A stretch of 64,000 nucleotides of DNA. It comes from Armatimonadota bacterium. Lineage in GTDB: Bacteria; Sysuimicrobiota; Sysuimicrobiia; Sysuimicrobiales; Humicultoraceae. Location: positions 62,001-126,000 of the forward strand of contig JAVHMA010000005.1 in assembly GCA_031081715.1 (NCBI GenBank), in the 5' to 3' direction. The stretch's first letter is position 1, and every line of letters begins with the position of its first letter. The translations under genes were made by a program, and so were the position numbers. Below the pieces are notes generated by a model that saw nothing but the letters and a program-made list of their open reading frames with translations, searched no databases and was not told the origin of the DNA. Below are positions 10,571 to 18,971 of the stretch, one piece after another.

Positions 10571-10624
10571 GGGCGCTCCGGCTCCTCCCCGGGCTAGGCA
10601 GTCGGGGGCACGTCCCAGGCGCGC

Positions 10625-10659
10625 CGAGGGAGGGGCCTCGGGCGACGACCCCTCCCTCG
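10625..10659 (-). terminator. GC-rich hairpin between livK and livH (cluster 1)
   Basis: CGAGGGAGGGG (10625-10635) and CCCCTCCCTCG (10649-10659) form a perfect 11-base-pair stem with a 13-base loop, just after the livK stop. No U-run follows on the minus strand, so it may be an attenuator or an mRNA-stabilising 3' end rather than a full terminator. A similar hairpin occupies the same place in liv cluster 2. Confidence 0.6.
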
Positions 10660-10681
10660 CGATACCACGACCGTGGCGAGC

Positions 10682-11887
10682 TTACATCGACCCGCTGGGC
10701 GGTTTGATGTCGAGACGCTTCACCAGCCGGTTCTGGCCCCACTTGGTGGGGTCGCCGGAGACGATCTGGATCACGAAGTACGTCGCGGGGACCGGGTCGC
10801 CCTTCGCGTCGAACGTGAAGGTACCGGTCAGGCCCTTGAACGCCCGCGTCTTATGGACCTCGGCCGTGACCTGCTCGCGGGTCGGCCGGCGGCCGCCGTT
10901 GGCCGTCACCGCGCGCTGGATCGCGGCGAGCCCGATCGCCATGGCGTCATACGCCTGCGCGGCGAACGGCTCGGGGTCCTTGCCGTACTTGGCCTTGTAG
11001 TCCCGCGCGAACTTCGCCGCGGCCGGGTAGACCGCGGTCGGGCCGGCGACGGTGCTGTAGGTCATGCCCACGATCGCGCTCCCCGCGATCTTCGCCAGCT
11101 CGCTGGAGTCCATGCCGTCGGGTCCCATGAACCGGGATCGCAGTCCCTTGGCCCGCGCCTGCTTGAAGAAGACGCCGGCCTGGTCGTAGATGCCACCGAA
11201 GTAGACCAGCTCGGGGTTCCGCGCCCGGATGGGGTTGATGATGGGGTCGAAGTTGGCCTTCTCCTCGGTGCCCTCGAAGCCGAGCACCCGCATGCCCACC
11301 TTCGGCGCGTGCTGCCGGAAGAACTCGGCGACGCCCTGGCCGTAGGCGGTCTTGTCATGAAGAATGTAGACCGTCTTCACCTTCAGCTCGGTGGCCGCAT
11401 ACTCGGCGCCCACCACGCCCTGGACGTCGTCGCGGCCGACGATGCGGAAGACGTTCCTGAGCTTGCGGTCGGTAATGAGGGGGTTGGTGTTCGCCGGGGA
11501 GATCATCGCCAGCATGCTGTCCTTGTAGACCTCCGACGACGGGATGGCCACGCCGGAGTTCAGGTGCCCCACCACGAGCAGGATCGCGGGGTCGGTCACC
11601 AGGTTCCGCGCATTCGCTACGCCCACGTCCGGCTTCGCCTGGTCGTCGAACGGGACGAGCTCCAGCCGGAACCCCATCCGGGTCAGCGGGCCGCCCAGCT
11701 GCTCGAGCGCGAGCTGCGCGCCGTTCTTGATGCCCTCACCGAGGGCCGCCTGCCCGCCCGAGAGCGGGCTCTGCGTGGCGATCTTGATGGTCCCCAGCTG
11801 CTGCGCCTGGACGGGCAGTGCCGGCAGGGACAACGCCGCGATCGCCAGGGCGGCGAGCACGGCCGCGAGGACGCGTGATCCCTTCAT
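10682..11887 (-). CDS. livK: Branched-chain amino acid-type ABC substrate-binding protein (LivK, cluster 1)
   Basis: The 401-residue exported protein has a Sec signal peptide (MKGSRVLAAVLAALAIAALS, cleavage probably after VQA) and a type I periplasmic-binding fold. IKIATQSPLSGGQAALGEGI, LVVGHLNSGVAIPSS, and DKTAYGQGVAEFF are the usual LivK-family blocks. The ligand is probably an amino acid, but the family also binds amides, urea and aromatic compounds. I use ATG 11887, six bases after GGGAGAGG; a GTG at 11893 would add two residues. The 95 bases upstream, after livG2, may hold a promoter but none is obvious. Confidence 0.9.
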   Translation of the reverse strand: MKGSRVLAAVLAALAIAALSLPALPVQAQQLGTIKIATQSPLSGGQAALGEGIKNGAQLALEQLGGPLTRMGFRLELVPFDDQAKPDVGVANARNLVTDPAILLVVGHLNSGVAIPSSEVYKDSMLAMISPANTNPLITDRKLRNVFRIVGRDDVQGVVGAEYAATELKVKTVYILHDKTAYGQGVAEFFRQHAPKVGMRVLGFEGTEEKANFDPIINPIRARNPELVYFGGIYDQAGVFFKQARAKGLRSRFMGPDGMDSSELAKIAGSAIVGMTYSTVAGPTAVYPAAAKFARDYKAKYGKDPEPFAAQAYDAMAIGLAAIQRAVTANGGRRPTREQVTAEVHKTRAFKGLTGTFTFDAKGDPVPATYFVIQIVSGDPTKWGQNRLVKRLDIKPPSGSM

Positions 11888-11982
11888 AGACACCTCTCCC
11901 TTTGGCCGAGAGTGTGGTGGCAGTTGACGCCGGGAAGCGTTCGCTGGGTGGCGGGAAGTTCCTTCTTTCGCGGCTCCCGCGG

Positions 11983-12768
11983 CTACCGGTCGCCTCCCGA
12001 TGCCCGCCGACTGCCCAGATAGGCCTCGATCACCCGGGGATCCCCCTGCACCTCGCGGGGGGTCCCCTCGCTGATCTTGGTCCCGTAGTCGAGCACCGTC
12101 ACCCGGTCGGAAATGGTCATGACCACCCGCATCTGGTGCTCGATCAAGCCGATGGTGATCCCGAGGTCGTCCCGGAGCCGCCGGATGAAGTCCATCATGT
12201 CGTGCGTCTCCCGAGGGTTCATCCCGGCCGTGGGTTCGTCCAGCAAGAGGAAGACCGGCCGGGTCGCCAGGGCGCGGGCGACCTCCAGTCGCCGCTGGTC
12301 CCCATAGGGCAGGTTCCGGGCGAGCACCCCACCCTTCCCGCGCAGCCCGACGAAGGCCAGCAGCCGCTCGGCCTCCCGATGCGCCTGGAGTTCCTCCTGG
12401 CGCGTAAACCGGCTGGCGACGATCGCGCCGACCCAGGTGGAGCGCAGGTGCACGTGCTGGCCCAGCAAGACGTTCTGCCGCGCGGTCATGTTGGCGAAGA
12501 GGCGGATGTTCTGGTAGGTCCGCGTAATGCCCAAGCGGCAGATCCGGTCAGGCCGCAGGCCCTCGATGGGCTCGCCCCGGAACAGGATCCGACCCTCCTC
12601 GGGCTGGTAGAACCCCGTGACGCAGTTGAACAGCGTTGTCTTGCCGGCGCCGTTCGGCCCGATGACGCTGTGGATCGCGTGCTCGGCTACGACCAGATCC
12701 AGGGCGTTCACGGCGACGAGCCCGCCGAAGCGCTTCGTCAAGCCCTGGACCACCAGCAAGCCGGCCAC
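11983..12768 (-). CDS. livG: Branched-chain amino acid ABC transporter ATPase LivG (cluster 2)
   Basis: The 261-residue LivG-type ATPase has [16 protein letters not shown], Walker [39 protein letters not shown], Walker [13 protein letters not shown], and the C-terminal PREVQGDPRVIEAYLG. The GTG at 12768 follows GGAGGG by five bases and lies two bases after the livM2 stop. No livF follows; the next gene is the binding protein of cluster 1, so this LivG probably dimerises with the single LivF encoded at 6803-7513. Confidence 0.9.
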   Translation of the reverse strand: MAGLLVVQGLTKRFGGLVAVNALDLVVAEHAIHSVIGPNGAGKTTLFNCVTGFYQPEEGRILFRGEPIEGLRPDRICRLGITRTYQNIRLFANMTARQNVLLGQHVHLRSTWVGAIVASRFTRQEELQAHREAERLLAFVGLRGKGGVLARNLPYGDQRRLEVARALATRPVFLLLDEPTAGMNPRETHDMMDFIRRLRDDLGITIGLIEHQMRVVMTISDRVTVLDYGTKISEGTPREVQGDPRVIEAYLGSRRASGGDR

Positions 12769-12770
12769 GG

Positions 12771-14471
12771 CTACCCTCCGGTCGGCTCCCCGGCGGTGGG
12801 AGGGGCAGCCGCTGCCTCCAGCGCCGGCTCGGTGGCCTCCACGTGCTCCCGGAGCTCGCGGCGCTGCTCGGCGGCCGGCCACAGGCCTTCCGGCCGGAGC
12901 AGCATCATGACGACGAGCAGCGCGCCGTAGACCAGAAAGCGGAACTCGCCGAACTCGCGCAGCAGCTCGGGCAGACCGACGAGCGCCAGGGCCCCGACGA
13001 TCACGCCGGGCAGGCTGCCTAGCCCGCCCACGATGATCAGCGCTAAGACGTTGATCGAGATGAGGAGCTGGAAGCTGTGGGGGAACACCGACCCCAGCAT
13101 GACCGCGAAGATCGCGCCGCCCACGCCCGCGAAGGCGGCTCCCAGGCCGTACGCCAGGAGCTTGGCGCTCACCAGGTCCACGCCGAGCGCCTCCGCCACG
13201 TCCTCGTCCTCCCGGATGGCCATCCACACCCTGCCCAGGCGCGAGTCCTGGAGCCGCCAGGCAACGTAGGCGACCAGGGCCGAGAACGCGAGCGTGACGT
13301 AGAAGAGATGCTCCGGCCCCACTAGCTCGACCCCCCCGAACACAGGCTTGGGGATGTCGAGCAGGCCCTGGGACCCGCCCAGCCACGGCCGGAGGAAGTC
13401 GGAGAGCACGAGCAGCCGGACGATCTCGCCGAACCCGAGGGTGGCGATGGCCAGGTAGTCGCCACGGATCCCCAGCACGGGGATACCGAGCACGACCCCG
13501 GCGACGAGCGCCACGATCACCGCGACCGGCAGCGCCGCCCAGAACGACATCTGCGCGATGCCCAGGCTGCCGACCGAGGTCAGAAGCCCGACGGTGTACG
13601 CCCCGATCGCGAAGAACGCCACGAATCCCAGGTCCAGTAGCCCGGCGAAGCCCACCTCGAGGTTGAGTCCCAAGCCCATCAGCGTGTAGAGCCCGACGAT
13701 GACCAGCACCTGGGAGATAAACGCCCCGCCCACCGCCGGAAGCAGCAGGGCCGCCACCACGGCGAGCGCCGGGCCGGCCATCCGGAGGACCCGGCGGGCA
13801 GCCGGCGGGATCGTCTCCGTTCGGCGTCGGAAGCCCTCGCCACGCGCTCGCCACAGGGCGTTGAGCGCGACGGTGGCGACGAAGACCACCGCGGCGGCGC
13901 CTGGCGTCGGGCTGTCAGACGTGAAGAGCAGGTCAGCCACGACCGCGGTGCGCTCGCCGGCCTGGAGGATGAGCTGCGCGAGCTCCTGGAAAATGCTCAG
14001 GAGGAGCACCGCGGCCGCGCCCCAGGCCAGCGGCCGGCGCGCGCCCGCCGGGAGCCGCGCCGCGGCGCCGGCGGCCGCGCCGAGCGCACCCCACAGGGCC
14101 AGGATCGCGGGCACGCCCCCGGGACCTCGTCCCAGGGTGATCAGGTCGAAGAGCGGCGGCGAGGCATTGACGAACATCGCACGGACGTTCAGGGCGGGAC
14201 CGGCGAGCACCAGCATGGAGAGCACGGCACCGGCCGAGACCCCGGCGAGCGCGCCGGCGAGCACCGCGGCGGCGGGCGATCCGGCCGCCGCCCGCCGGGC
14301 CACCGCCATTGCCCCGACCAGCCCGGCCAGGAACAGGGCGACCTGCCCGAGCGACAGGCGCACCGGCTCGGCGAGCACGAGCCGCCCGTGCAGCTGCTCG
14401 ACGACGCCCACCAGCGCCAGGTAGACGGCGACCGCGCCGGACAACAGGCCGACGGCGAGCGCGTCGCGCAT
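12771..14471 (-). CDS. livM: LivM-type permease with a long N-terminal membrane extension (cluster 2)
   Basis: At 566 residues this is far longer than a usual LivM (about 300-430). The C-terminal part from about residue 235 carries the full LivM domain: GLGLNLEVGFAGLLDLGF, IRGDYLAIATLGFGE and IREDEDVAEALGV. Ahead of it lie about 210 residues with five or six predicted membrane helices, rich in Ala and Leu, without a motif I recognise. There is no stop or frameshift between the parts, and the ATG at 14471 is three bases after the livH2 stop, so the extension looks real. It could add a membrane subdomain or be an old fusion. The role as a solute permease is well supported; the role of the extension is not known. 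Confidence 0.88.
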   Translation of the reverse strand: MRDALAVGLLSGAVAVYLALVGVVEQLHGRLVLAEPVRLSLGQVALFLAGLVGAMAVARRAAAGSPAAAVLAGALAGVSAGAVLSMLVLAGPALNVRAMFVNASPPLFDLITLGRGPGGVPAILALWGALGAAAGAAARLPAGARRPLAWGAAAVLLLSIFQELAQLILQAGERTAVVADLLFTSDSPTPGAAAVVFVATVALNALWRARGEGFRRRTETIPPAARRVLRMAGPALAVVAALLLPAVGGAFISQVLVIVGLYTLMGLGLNLEVGFAGLLDLGFVAFFAIGAYTVGLLTSVGSLGIAQMSFWAALPVAVIVALVAGVVLGIPVLGIRGDYLAIATLGFGEIVRLLVLSDFLRPWLGGSQGLLDIPKPVFGGVELVGPEHLFYVTLAFSALVAYVAWRLQDSRLGRVWMAIREDEDVAEALGVDLVSAKLLAYGLGAAFAGVGGAIFAVMLGSVFPHSFQLLISINVLALIIVGGLGSLPGVIVGALALVGLPELLREFGEFRFLVYGALLVVMMLLRPEGLWPAAEQRRELREHVEATEPALEAAAAPPTAGEPTGG

Positions 14472-14474
14472 CCG

Positions 14475-15533
14475 CTAGGCCCGCTTCCCGGCCAGCCGCT
14501 CGCCGAGGATACCCGAGGGCCGGAAGATGAGGACCATGACGAGCATGGTGAACGCGATGACGTCCTTGAGCTGGTAGGGCGCGACGATCCCTAGCCCGTC
14601 CAGGAAGAGCGCCGGCCCCACCGACTCCACGACGCCCAGGAACATCCCTCCGAGCATTGCGCCGGGGATGTTGCCGATGCCCCCGAGCACGGCCGCGGTG
14701 AACGCCTTGATGCCCGGAATGAAGCCCATGAAGAAGTGCACCTGCTTGAACACCAGGGCGTAGAGGATGCCGGCAACCCCGGCGGCGGCCCCGCCCAACG
14801 CGAAGGTCACGACGATGATGCGGTCCACGTCGATGCCCATAAGGGCGGCGGTGTCCTTGTCCTCGGCGACCGCGCGCATCGCCTTGCCGGTGCGCGTGCG
14901 CATGACGAACAGGTAGAGCGCGACCATCATCATCGCCGCGGTCACCAGGACCACGACCTGCGTCCTCAGGATCGTGAACCCGCCGACGCCCACCTCGCCG
15001 ACGAACAGCGCAATCTCCGGGTACGCCTTGATGCCGGCGCCGTACAGCCCCCGGAACGTGTACTGGAGGAAGAACGAGGCCCCGATGGCGGTGATCAGCG
15101 GCACGAGCCTGGGCGCGCGGCGCAGCGGCCGGTACGCGACGCGCTCGACCAGCAGCGCAACCGCGGTGGAGACCGCGACCGCCAGCGCCAGCACCAGCGC
15201 AAGCCCGACGAGCGGCCGCCGGTCCAGCACACCGGAGGCGCCGAGCCAAATCGCCAGGAAGTAGGCGGTGAACGCCCCGCTCATGAAGACCTCACCGTGG
15301 GCGAAGTTGATCATGCGCAGGATCCCGTAGACCATCGTGTAGCCCAGCGCGATCAGCGCGTAGATGCCACCCTGCGCGAGACCGAAGATCACGAAGTCGA
15401 ACCACTGCTCGGCGCTGTACCGCCCGGCGCGCAACGTTCCCGCCGTGCCGTAGAGCACGAGCAGGATGACCAGCAGGCGGAAGCCCCAGAGGAAAAGATC
15501 GATGAACGTCAGGCGTGCGAGTCCGCGCCTCAC
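14475..15533 (-). CDS. livH: Branched-chain amino acid ABC transporter permease LivH (cluster 2)
   Basis: The 352-residue permease has ALGYTMVYGILRMINFAHGE, AVAEDKDTAALMGIDVDR and FTAAVLGGIGNIPGAMLGG, the same blocks as LivH of cluster 1. About 25 extra residues, including an additional hydrophobic segment (LFLWGFRLLVILLVLYG), precede the conserved domain. The start is GTG 15533. It is followed after three bases by livM2. The gap to livK2 (99 bases) holds a nested hairpin. Confidence 0.9.
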   Translation of the reverse strand: MRRGLARLTFIDLFLWGFRLLVILLVLYGTAGTLRAGRYSAEQWFDFVIFGLAQGGIYALIALGYTMVYGILRMINFAHGEVFMSGAFTAYFLAIWLGASGVLDRRPLVGLALVLALAVAVSTAVALLVERVAYRPLRRAPRLVPLITAIGASFFLQYTFRGLYGAGIKAYPEIALFVGEVGVGGFTILRTQVVVLVTAAMMMVALYLFVMRTRTGKAMRAVAEDKDTAALMGIDVDRIIVVTFALGGAAAGVAGILYALVFKQVHFFMGFIPGIKAFTAAVLGGIGNIPGAMLGGMFLGVVESVGPALFLDGLGIVAPYQLKDVIAFTMLVMVLIFRPSGILGERLAGKRA

Positions 15534-15563
15534 GGAGGGCGACCGCCTCGCGTCACGATGGAC

Positions 15564-15603
15564 GCGGGGGACGAGCCGCTACCGGCGGCAGCCCGTCCCC
15601 CGC
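15564..15603 (-). terminator. Nested hairpin between livK and livH (cluster 2)
   Basis: GCGGGGGACG (15564-15573) pairs perfectly with CGTCCCCCGC (15594-15603), and an inner GCCGC/GCGGC pair (15575-15579 with 15585-15589) extends the stem. It lies between the livK2 stop and the livH2 start. No U-run follows. It probably limits read-through or protects the livK2 message, as proposed for the cluster 1 counterpart. Confidence 0.55.
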
Positions 15604-15632
15604 CTTGTTCGGACCGCAGGCCGGCGTCCGAC

Positions 15633-16889
15633 CTAGCGGCGCGGGAAGACCGGCTTCGGATCGGTGCCTGGCTCCCACCGTTCGGGGTTGGCCGAGAAGA
15701 CCTCGTAGACGACGATCTTGGGGTCGGCGCAGTCCCCCGTGGCCGTGCAGGTCAGCGTCCCGGTCACGCCCTGAAAGTTCCGGGTGGCGAAGAGCGCGTC
15801 TCGCAGCGCCCGGCGACCGATGTACGTATTGCCCTGCGCGTCCTTGCGAGCCACGCGCTCGATCGCGGCGAAGATCATGTGCGTCGCGTCGTAGGTGTGG
15901 GCGTGGAACGCGGCCGGTGGCCGCTCGCCGAACTTCTGCCGGTAGCGCTCCAGCAGCCGCTGGTAGCGCGGCCCGAGCGCCTCGGGCGAGAGGTCCGGGC
16001 TCGAGAGGAACATGCCCCGGGCGGCCGGCCCCGCGGCCCGGAGAAAGTCCGGCGCGAACAGCCCGTCGGCCCCCATCAGAATCGTGCGCGCGAGCCCTGC
16101 CACCTCCCGGGCCTGCCGGGTGACGTGCCCGCCTTCGGCCACGAAGATCGGGTAGTACAGGAGCTGCGGATTGCCGGTCGCGATGCGGGTGAGCACCGGC
16201 CGCATGTCGGTGTCACCCGGCGAGATGGCCTCCTGCGCGGTCACCGTGCCGCCCAGGGTGCGGAAGACCGTGGCGAAGACGTTTGCCAGGCCTTCGGCGT
16301 ACGGGCTGCCGTCGTGGATCGTGGCGGCCCGTCGGACTTGTTGGGCGAAGTAGGCGAACTGCGCCGCCACCCGGCCCTGCACCTGGTCGTTGTGCGCGGT
16401 GCGCAGGTAGCCGGTGAGCGTCGCCGGACGGTTGGCCGCCGTCAGCACCGGTGCGGTGTTGGAACCCGAGACGGTGACGATCCCGGCCCGCCAGAGGATC
16501 GGCGCCCCTGGGACCGCCTCGCTGGAGCACGTGGAGCCGATCGCCGCCACCACCTGACGGTTGGCCGCGATACGGGTGGCGGCCGTGACGCCGCCCTCGG
16601 CGTTGCACCCGGAGTCCTCGCGGATCAACCGGATCGGATGGTCGAGCAGGCGCCCGCCCTTGTCCTCAATCGCCAGCTCGATGCCGCGGTTCTGATCGAT
16701 GCCGAGGCTGGCGTTCGGTCCCGAGATGACCTGCCACGACGCGAGCACGATCGGCTGCCCGCGCGCGATTCGTACGACCCCCACAGCGTCGGTTACCGGT
16801 CCGAGGGTGACCGGTCCGGCCGCCGACGGCCCGACCGCCAGCAGCGCGAGCCCGACAGCGGCCACCACGAGGAGCCTAATCTGCCTCAT
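15633..16889 (-). CDS. livK: Branched-chain amino acid-type ABC substrate-binding protein (LivK, cluster 2)
   Basis: The 418-residue protein has a signal peptide (MRQIRLLVVAAVGLALLAVG) and the type I binding-protein fold: SLGIDQNRGIELAIEDKGG, IREDSGCNAEGG, AAIGSTCSSEAVPGAPI, and VTGTLTCTATGDC near the end. Two cysteine pairs (NAEGG region and TCTATGDCAD) hint at disulphides. It is quite different from LivK of cluster 1, so the two clusters likely import different ligands. The ATG at 16889 is preceded by AAGGGGGG at six bases; an in-frame ATG 39 bases upstream is less likely because it would put a charged stretch before the signal peptide. Confidence 0.88.
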   Translation of the reverse strand: MRQIRLLVVAAVGLALLAVGPSAAGPVTLGPVTDAVGVVRIARGQPIVLASWQVISGPNASLGIDQNRGIELAIEDKGGRLLDHPIRLIREDSGCNAEGGVTAATRIAANRQVVAAIGSTCSSEAVPGAPILWRAGIVTVSGSNTAPVLTAANRPATLTGYLRTAHNDQVQGRVAAQFAYFAQQVRRAATIHDGSPYAEGLANVFATVFRTLGGTVTAQEAISPGDTDMRPVLTRIATGNPQLLYYPIFVAEGGHVTRQAREVAGLARTILMGADGLFAPDFLRAAGPAARGMFLSSPDLSPEALGPRYQRLLERYRQKFGERPPAAFHAHTYDATHMIFAAIERVARKDAQGNTYIGRRALRDALFATRNFQGVTGTLTCTATGDCADPKIVVYEVFSANPERWEPGTDPKPVFPRR

Positions 16890-16936
16890 CTGCTTCCCCC
16901 CTTCAAAGAGGTTTTGTGGATCGAACACATGGGAAG

Positions 16937-16953
16937 TGGGGCCCGGTGCCCCA
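16937..16953. other. Short hairpin upstream of livK2
   Basis: TGGGGC (16937-16942) and GCCCCA (16948-16953) form a six-pair stem with a five-base loop in the 145-base gap between the ornithine-cyclodeaminase homologue and livK2. It could end transcription from upstream. Nothing else is recognisable in this gap. Confidence 0.25.
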
Positions 16954-17034
16954 AGAGCCCGGCTCAGGATCCGTTCGTGACCGTGCGCGCCACTACGGTT
17001 CGGCGCCTCTCCGACCGCTCCTGCCGCGCCGGGC

Positions 17035-18033
17035 TCAGTCGAGGGTCACGCGGACGCCCCGCTCCCGGGCGGCGGCACGGCGGGCCGCTAGCGCCGCCAC
17101 GGCCAGGTCCTGCACGGCGTGGCCGACCGACTTGAACAGCGTGATCTCCTCGCGGGACCGCCGGCCCGCCCGGCCCGCGGCCACCTCGCCGATCTCGGCG
17201 CGGACGTCCTCGAACCGAAACCGCCCCTCCCCGGCAGCCATGAGGAGGTCACCGGCCTCGGCGTGCGCCGCCTCGCGGCTGTCCACGAAGACCGCGGCGC
17301 GCGCGACCAGGTCCGCGTCCACCTCGCGGGTGTGGGGCTGGAACGCGCCGACGGCGTTCACGTGCGTCCCCGGCGCGACGGCGCGGCCCGGGAAGACCGG
17401 CGTCGCCGACGTCGTCGCCGTCACGACGACCTCGGCACCGCGCACCGCGGTTTCCGGATCCGTCGCCGCCACCACCGTAGCACCACGGATCCACCACTGC
17501 TCGCGAGCCCAGGCGGCGAAGGCCTCCGCCCGCTCGCGGGAACGCGCCACCACCCTGACCTGCGTCACCGCACGCACTGTGCAGATCGCCTCGAGCTGGG
17601 TCCGGGCCTGCACCCCGGCGCCGAAGAGTGCCACGATCGACGCCTCGGGTAGCGCCAGCAGATCGGTGGCCAGGCCCGAGGCGGCACCAGTCCGCAGCGA
17701 GGTGAGCGAGGCTCCCTCGATGACCGCCACGGGCTGCCCGCTGCCCGGGTCAAAAATAACCATCAGCGCATCCACCACCGGCCGCCCCACCGCGGCGTTG
17801 GCCGGGACCACCGAGACGAGCTTCGCGCCCAGGGCGGCCGCGCCACCCCCACGGGCTGCCAGCGCCCCGGGCATGGCCAGGAAGACCGCGTCGCTGTCCG
17901 GCAGCGTGACCGCGGCGCGGACCGGGACGGCGGCCCCTCCCGCCGAGAGTGCGACAAACGCCTCGCGGACCGCAGCGATGGCGTCGGCCATCGGCACGAG
18001 CGCCCGCAGGTCGGCGGCGCCGAGCAGGAGCAT
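17035..18033 (-). CDS. Ornithine cyclodeaminase / mu-crystallin family protein
   Basis: The 332-residue protein has the family's substrate-binding N-terminal half and a Rossmann NAD(P) site (VALFGAGVQARTQLEAI). Other family blocks are ALMVIFDPGSGQPVAVIEG, SLRTGAASGLATDLLA and HVNAVGAFQPHTREVD. Members deaminate ornithine to proline, oxidise alanine, or reduce cyclic imines such as pyrroline-2-carboxylate. The neighbouring proline dehydrogenase (3 bases upstream) makes ornithine-to-proline or a ketimine reductase role for proline metabolism attractive. The exact substrate cannot be read from sequence. Confidence 0.85.
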   Translation of the reverse strand: MLLLGAADLRALVPMADAIAAVREAFVALSAGGAAVPVRAAVTLPDSDAVFLAMPGALAARGGGAAALGAKLVSVVPANAAVGRPVVDALMVIFDPGSGQPVAVIEGASLTSLRTGAASGLATDLLALPEASIVALFGAGVQARTQLEAICTVRAVTQVRVVARSRERAEAFAAWAREQWWIRGATVVAATDPETAVRGAEVVVTATTSATPVFPGRAVAPGTHVNAVGAFQPHTREVDADLVARAAVFVDSREAAHAEAGDLLMAAGEGRFRFEDVRAEIGEVAAGRAGRRSREEITLFKSVGHAVQDLAVAALAARRAAARERGVRVTLD

Positions 18034-18036
18034 GCC

Positions 18037-18969
18037 TCAGCCCCGAAGCACGTTGCGCAGGAGGAACAGCAGGTTGGCCGGCCGCTCGGCGAGCCGCCGC
18101 ATGAAGTACGGGTACCACTGGGTCCCGTAGGGCACGTAGACGCGCACGCGGTACCCCTCGGCGCGCAGCCGCTCCTGGAGCGGGCGGCCGACCCCGTAGA
18201 TGAACTGGAACTCGAAGCGATCGGGCGAGATGCCCTCCCGGCGAGCCTGGTCCACGGCGTCCTGCACGAGGCGCGCGTCGTGGGTGGCGATGGCATGGTA
18301 CCCGCGGTCGCGCAACAGCCGCTGCATGATCCGCCGGTACGCGGCGTTCGTGTCCGCCATGCGCGGGTAGGCCACCTCCGGCGGCTCGAGGTAGGCGCCC
18401 TTCACCAGCCGGATGGGGACGCCGCGTTGCAGCAGGCGGTCCACGTCGGCCTCGCTGCGGTAGAGGTAGGCCTGGATGACCGCGCCCAGAGCCGCGAATC
18501 CCTCGGCGCGCATGGCCTCGATGAGGGCCAGCGTGGCGTCCACGTACCGCGAGTGCTCCATGTCGACGCGGACGAAAAGCCCGGCGGCCTGGGCCGCCTC
18601 GAGGATGCGGCGGAGCTGCGCGGACGCCAGCGCCGGGTCGAGGTCCAGCCCGAGCTGCGTGAGCTTGACGGACACATAGCAGTCGGTGGCCGGCCGCCGC
18701 GCCCGCAGCCGCTCCACGATCGCCAGGTAGCCCGCGGTCGCTGCCTCGGCGTCCGCCGCCGAGGCGGTGCGCTCGCCCAGGTGGTTGAGCGAGGTGAAGA
18801 AGCCCGCCTGCGCCAGCCGGTCGACCACCGCCAGCGCCTCATCGAGCGTCTCGCCGGCAATGAACCGGCGCGAGGCGCGCCGCGCCACGGGGTTGTGCAG
18901 GACGAACGCCCGGGCGCCGGGGTGCTCGGACAGCCAGTAGAGCGGTCGCCGCAGCGGGCCGCCGCGCAT
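18037..18969 (-). CDS. Proline dehydrogenase (monofunctional)
   Basis: The FAD enzyme oxidises proline to delta-1-pyrroline-5-carboxylate. The 310-residue length matches monofunctional PutB/Thermus-type enzymes. Motifs include FTSLNHLGERT, CYVSVKLTQLGLDLD, VRVDMEHSRYVD, GVPIRLVKGAYLEP, ATHDARLVQ, FEFQFIYGVGRPLQ, and the C-terminal RVYVPYGTQWYPYFMRRLAE. ATG 18969 lies two bases after the glutamate dehydrogenase stop. No pyrroline-5-carboxylate dehydrogenase gene is in this window, so the second step must be encoded elsewhere. Its product would become glutamate, the substrate of the upstream genes. Confidence 0.93.
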   Translation of the reverse strand: MRGGPLRRPLYWLSEHPGARAFVLHNPVARRASRRFIAGETLDEALAVVDRLAQAGFFTSLNHLGERTASAADAEAATAGYLAIVERLRARRPATDCYVSVKLTQLGLDLDPALASAQLRRILEAAQAAGLFVRVDMEHSRYVDATLALIEAMRAEGFAALGAVIQAYLYRSEADVDRLLQRGVPIRLVKGAYLEPPEVAYPRMADTNAAYRRIMQRLLRDRGYHAIATHDARLVQDAVDQARREGISPDRFEFQFIYGVGRPLQERLRAEGYRVRVYVPYGTQWYPYFMRRLAERPANLLFLLRNVLRG

Positions 18970-18971
18970 CG

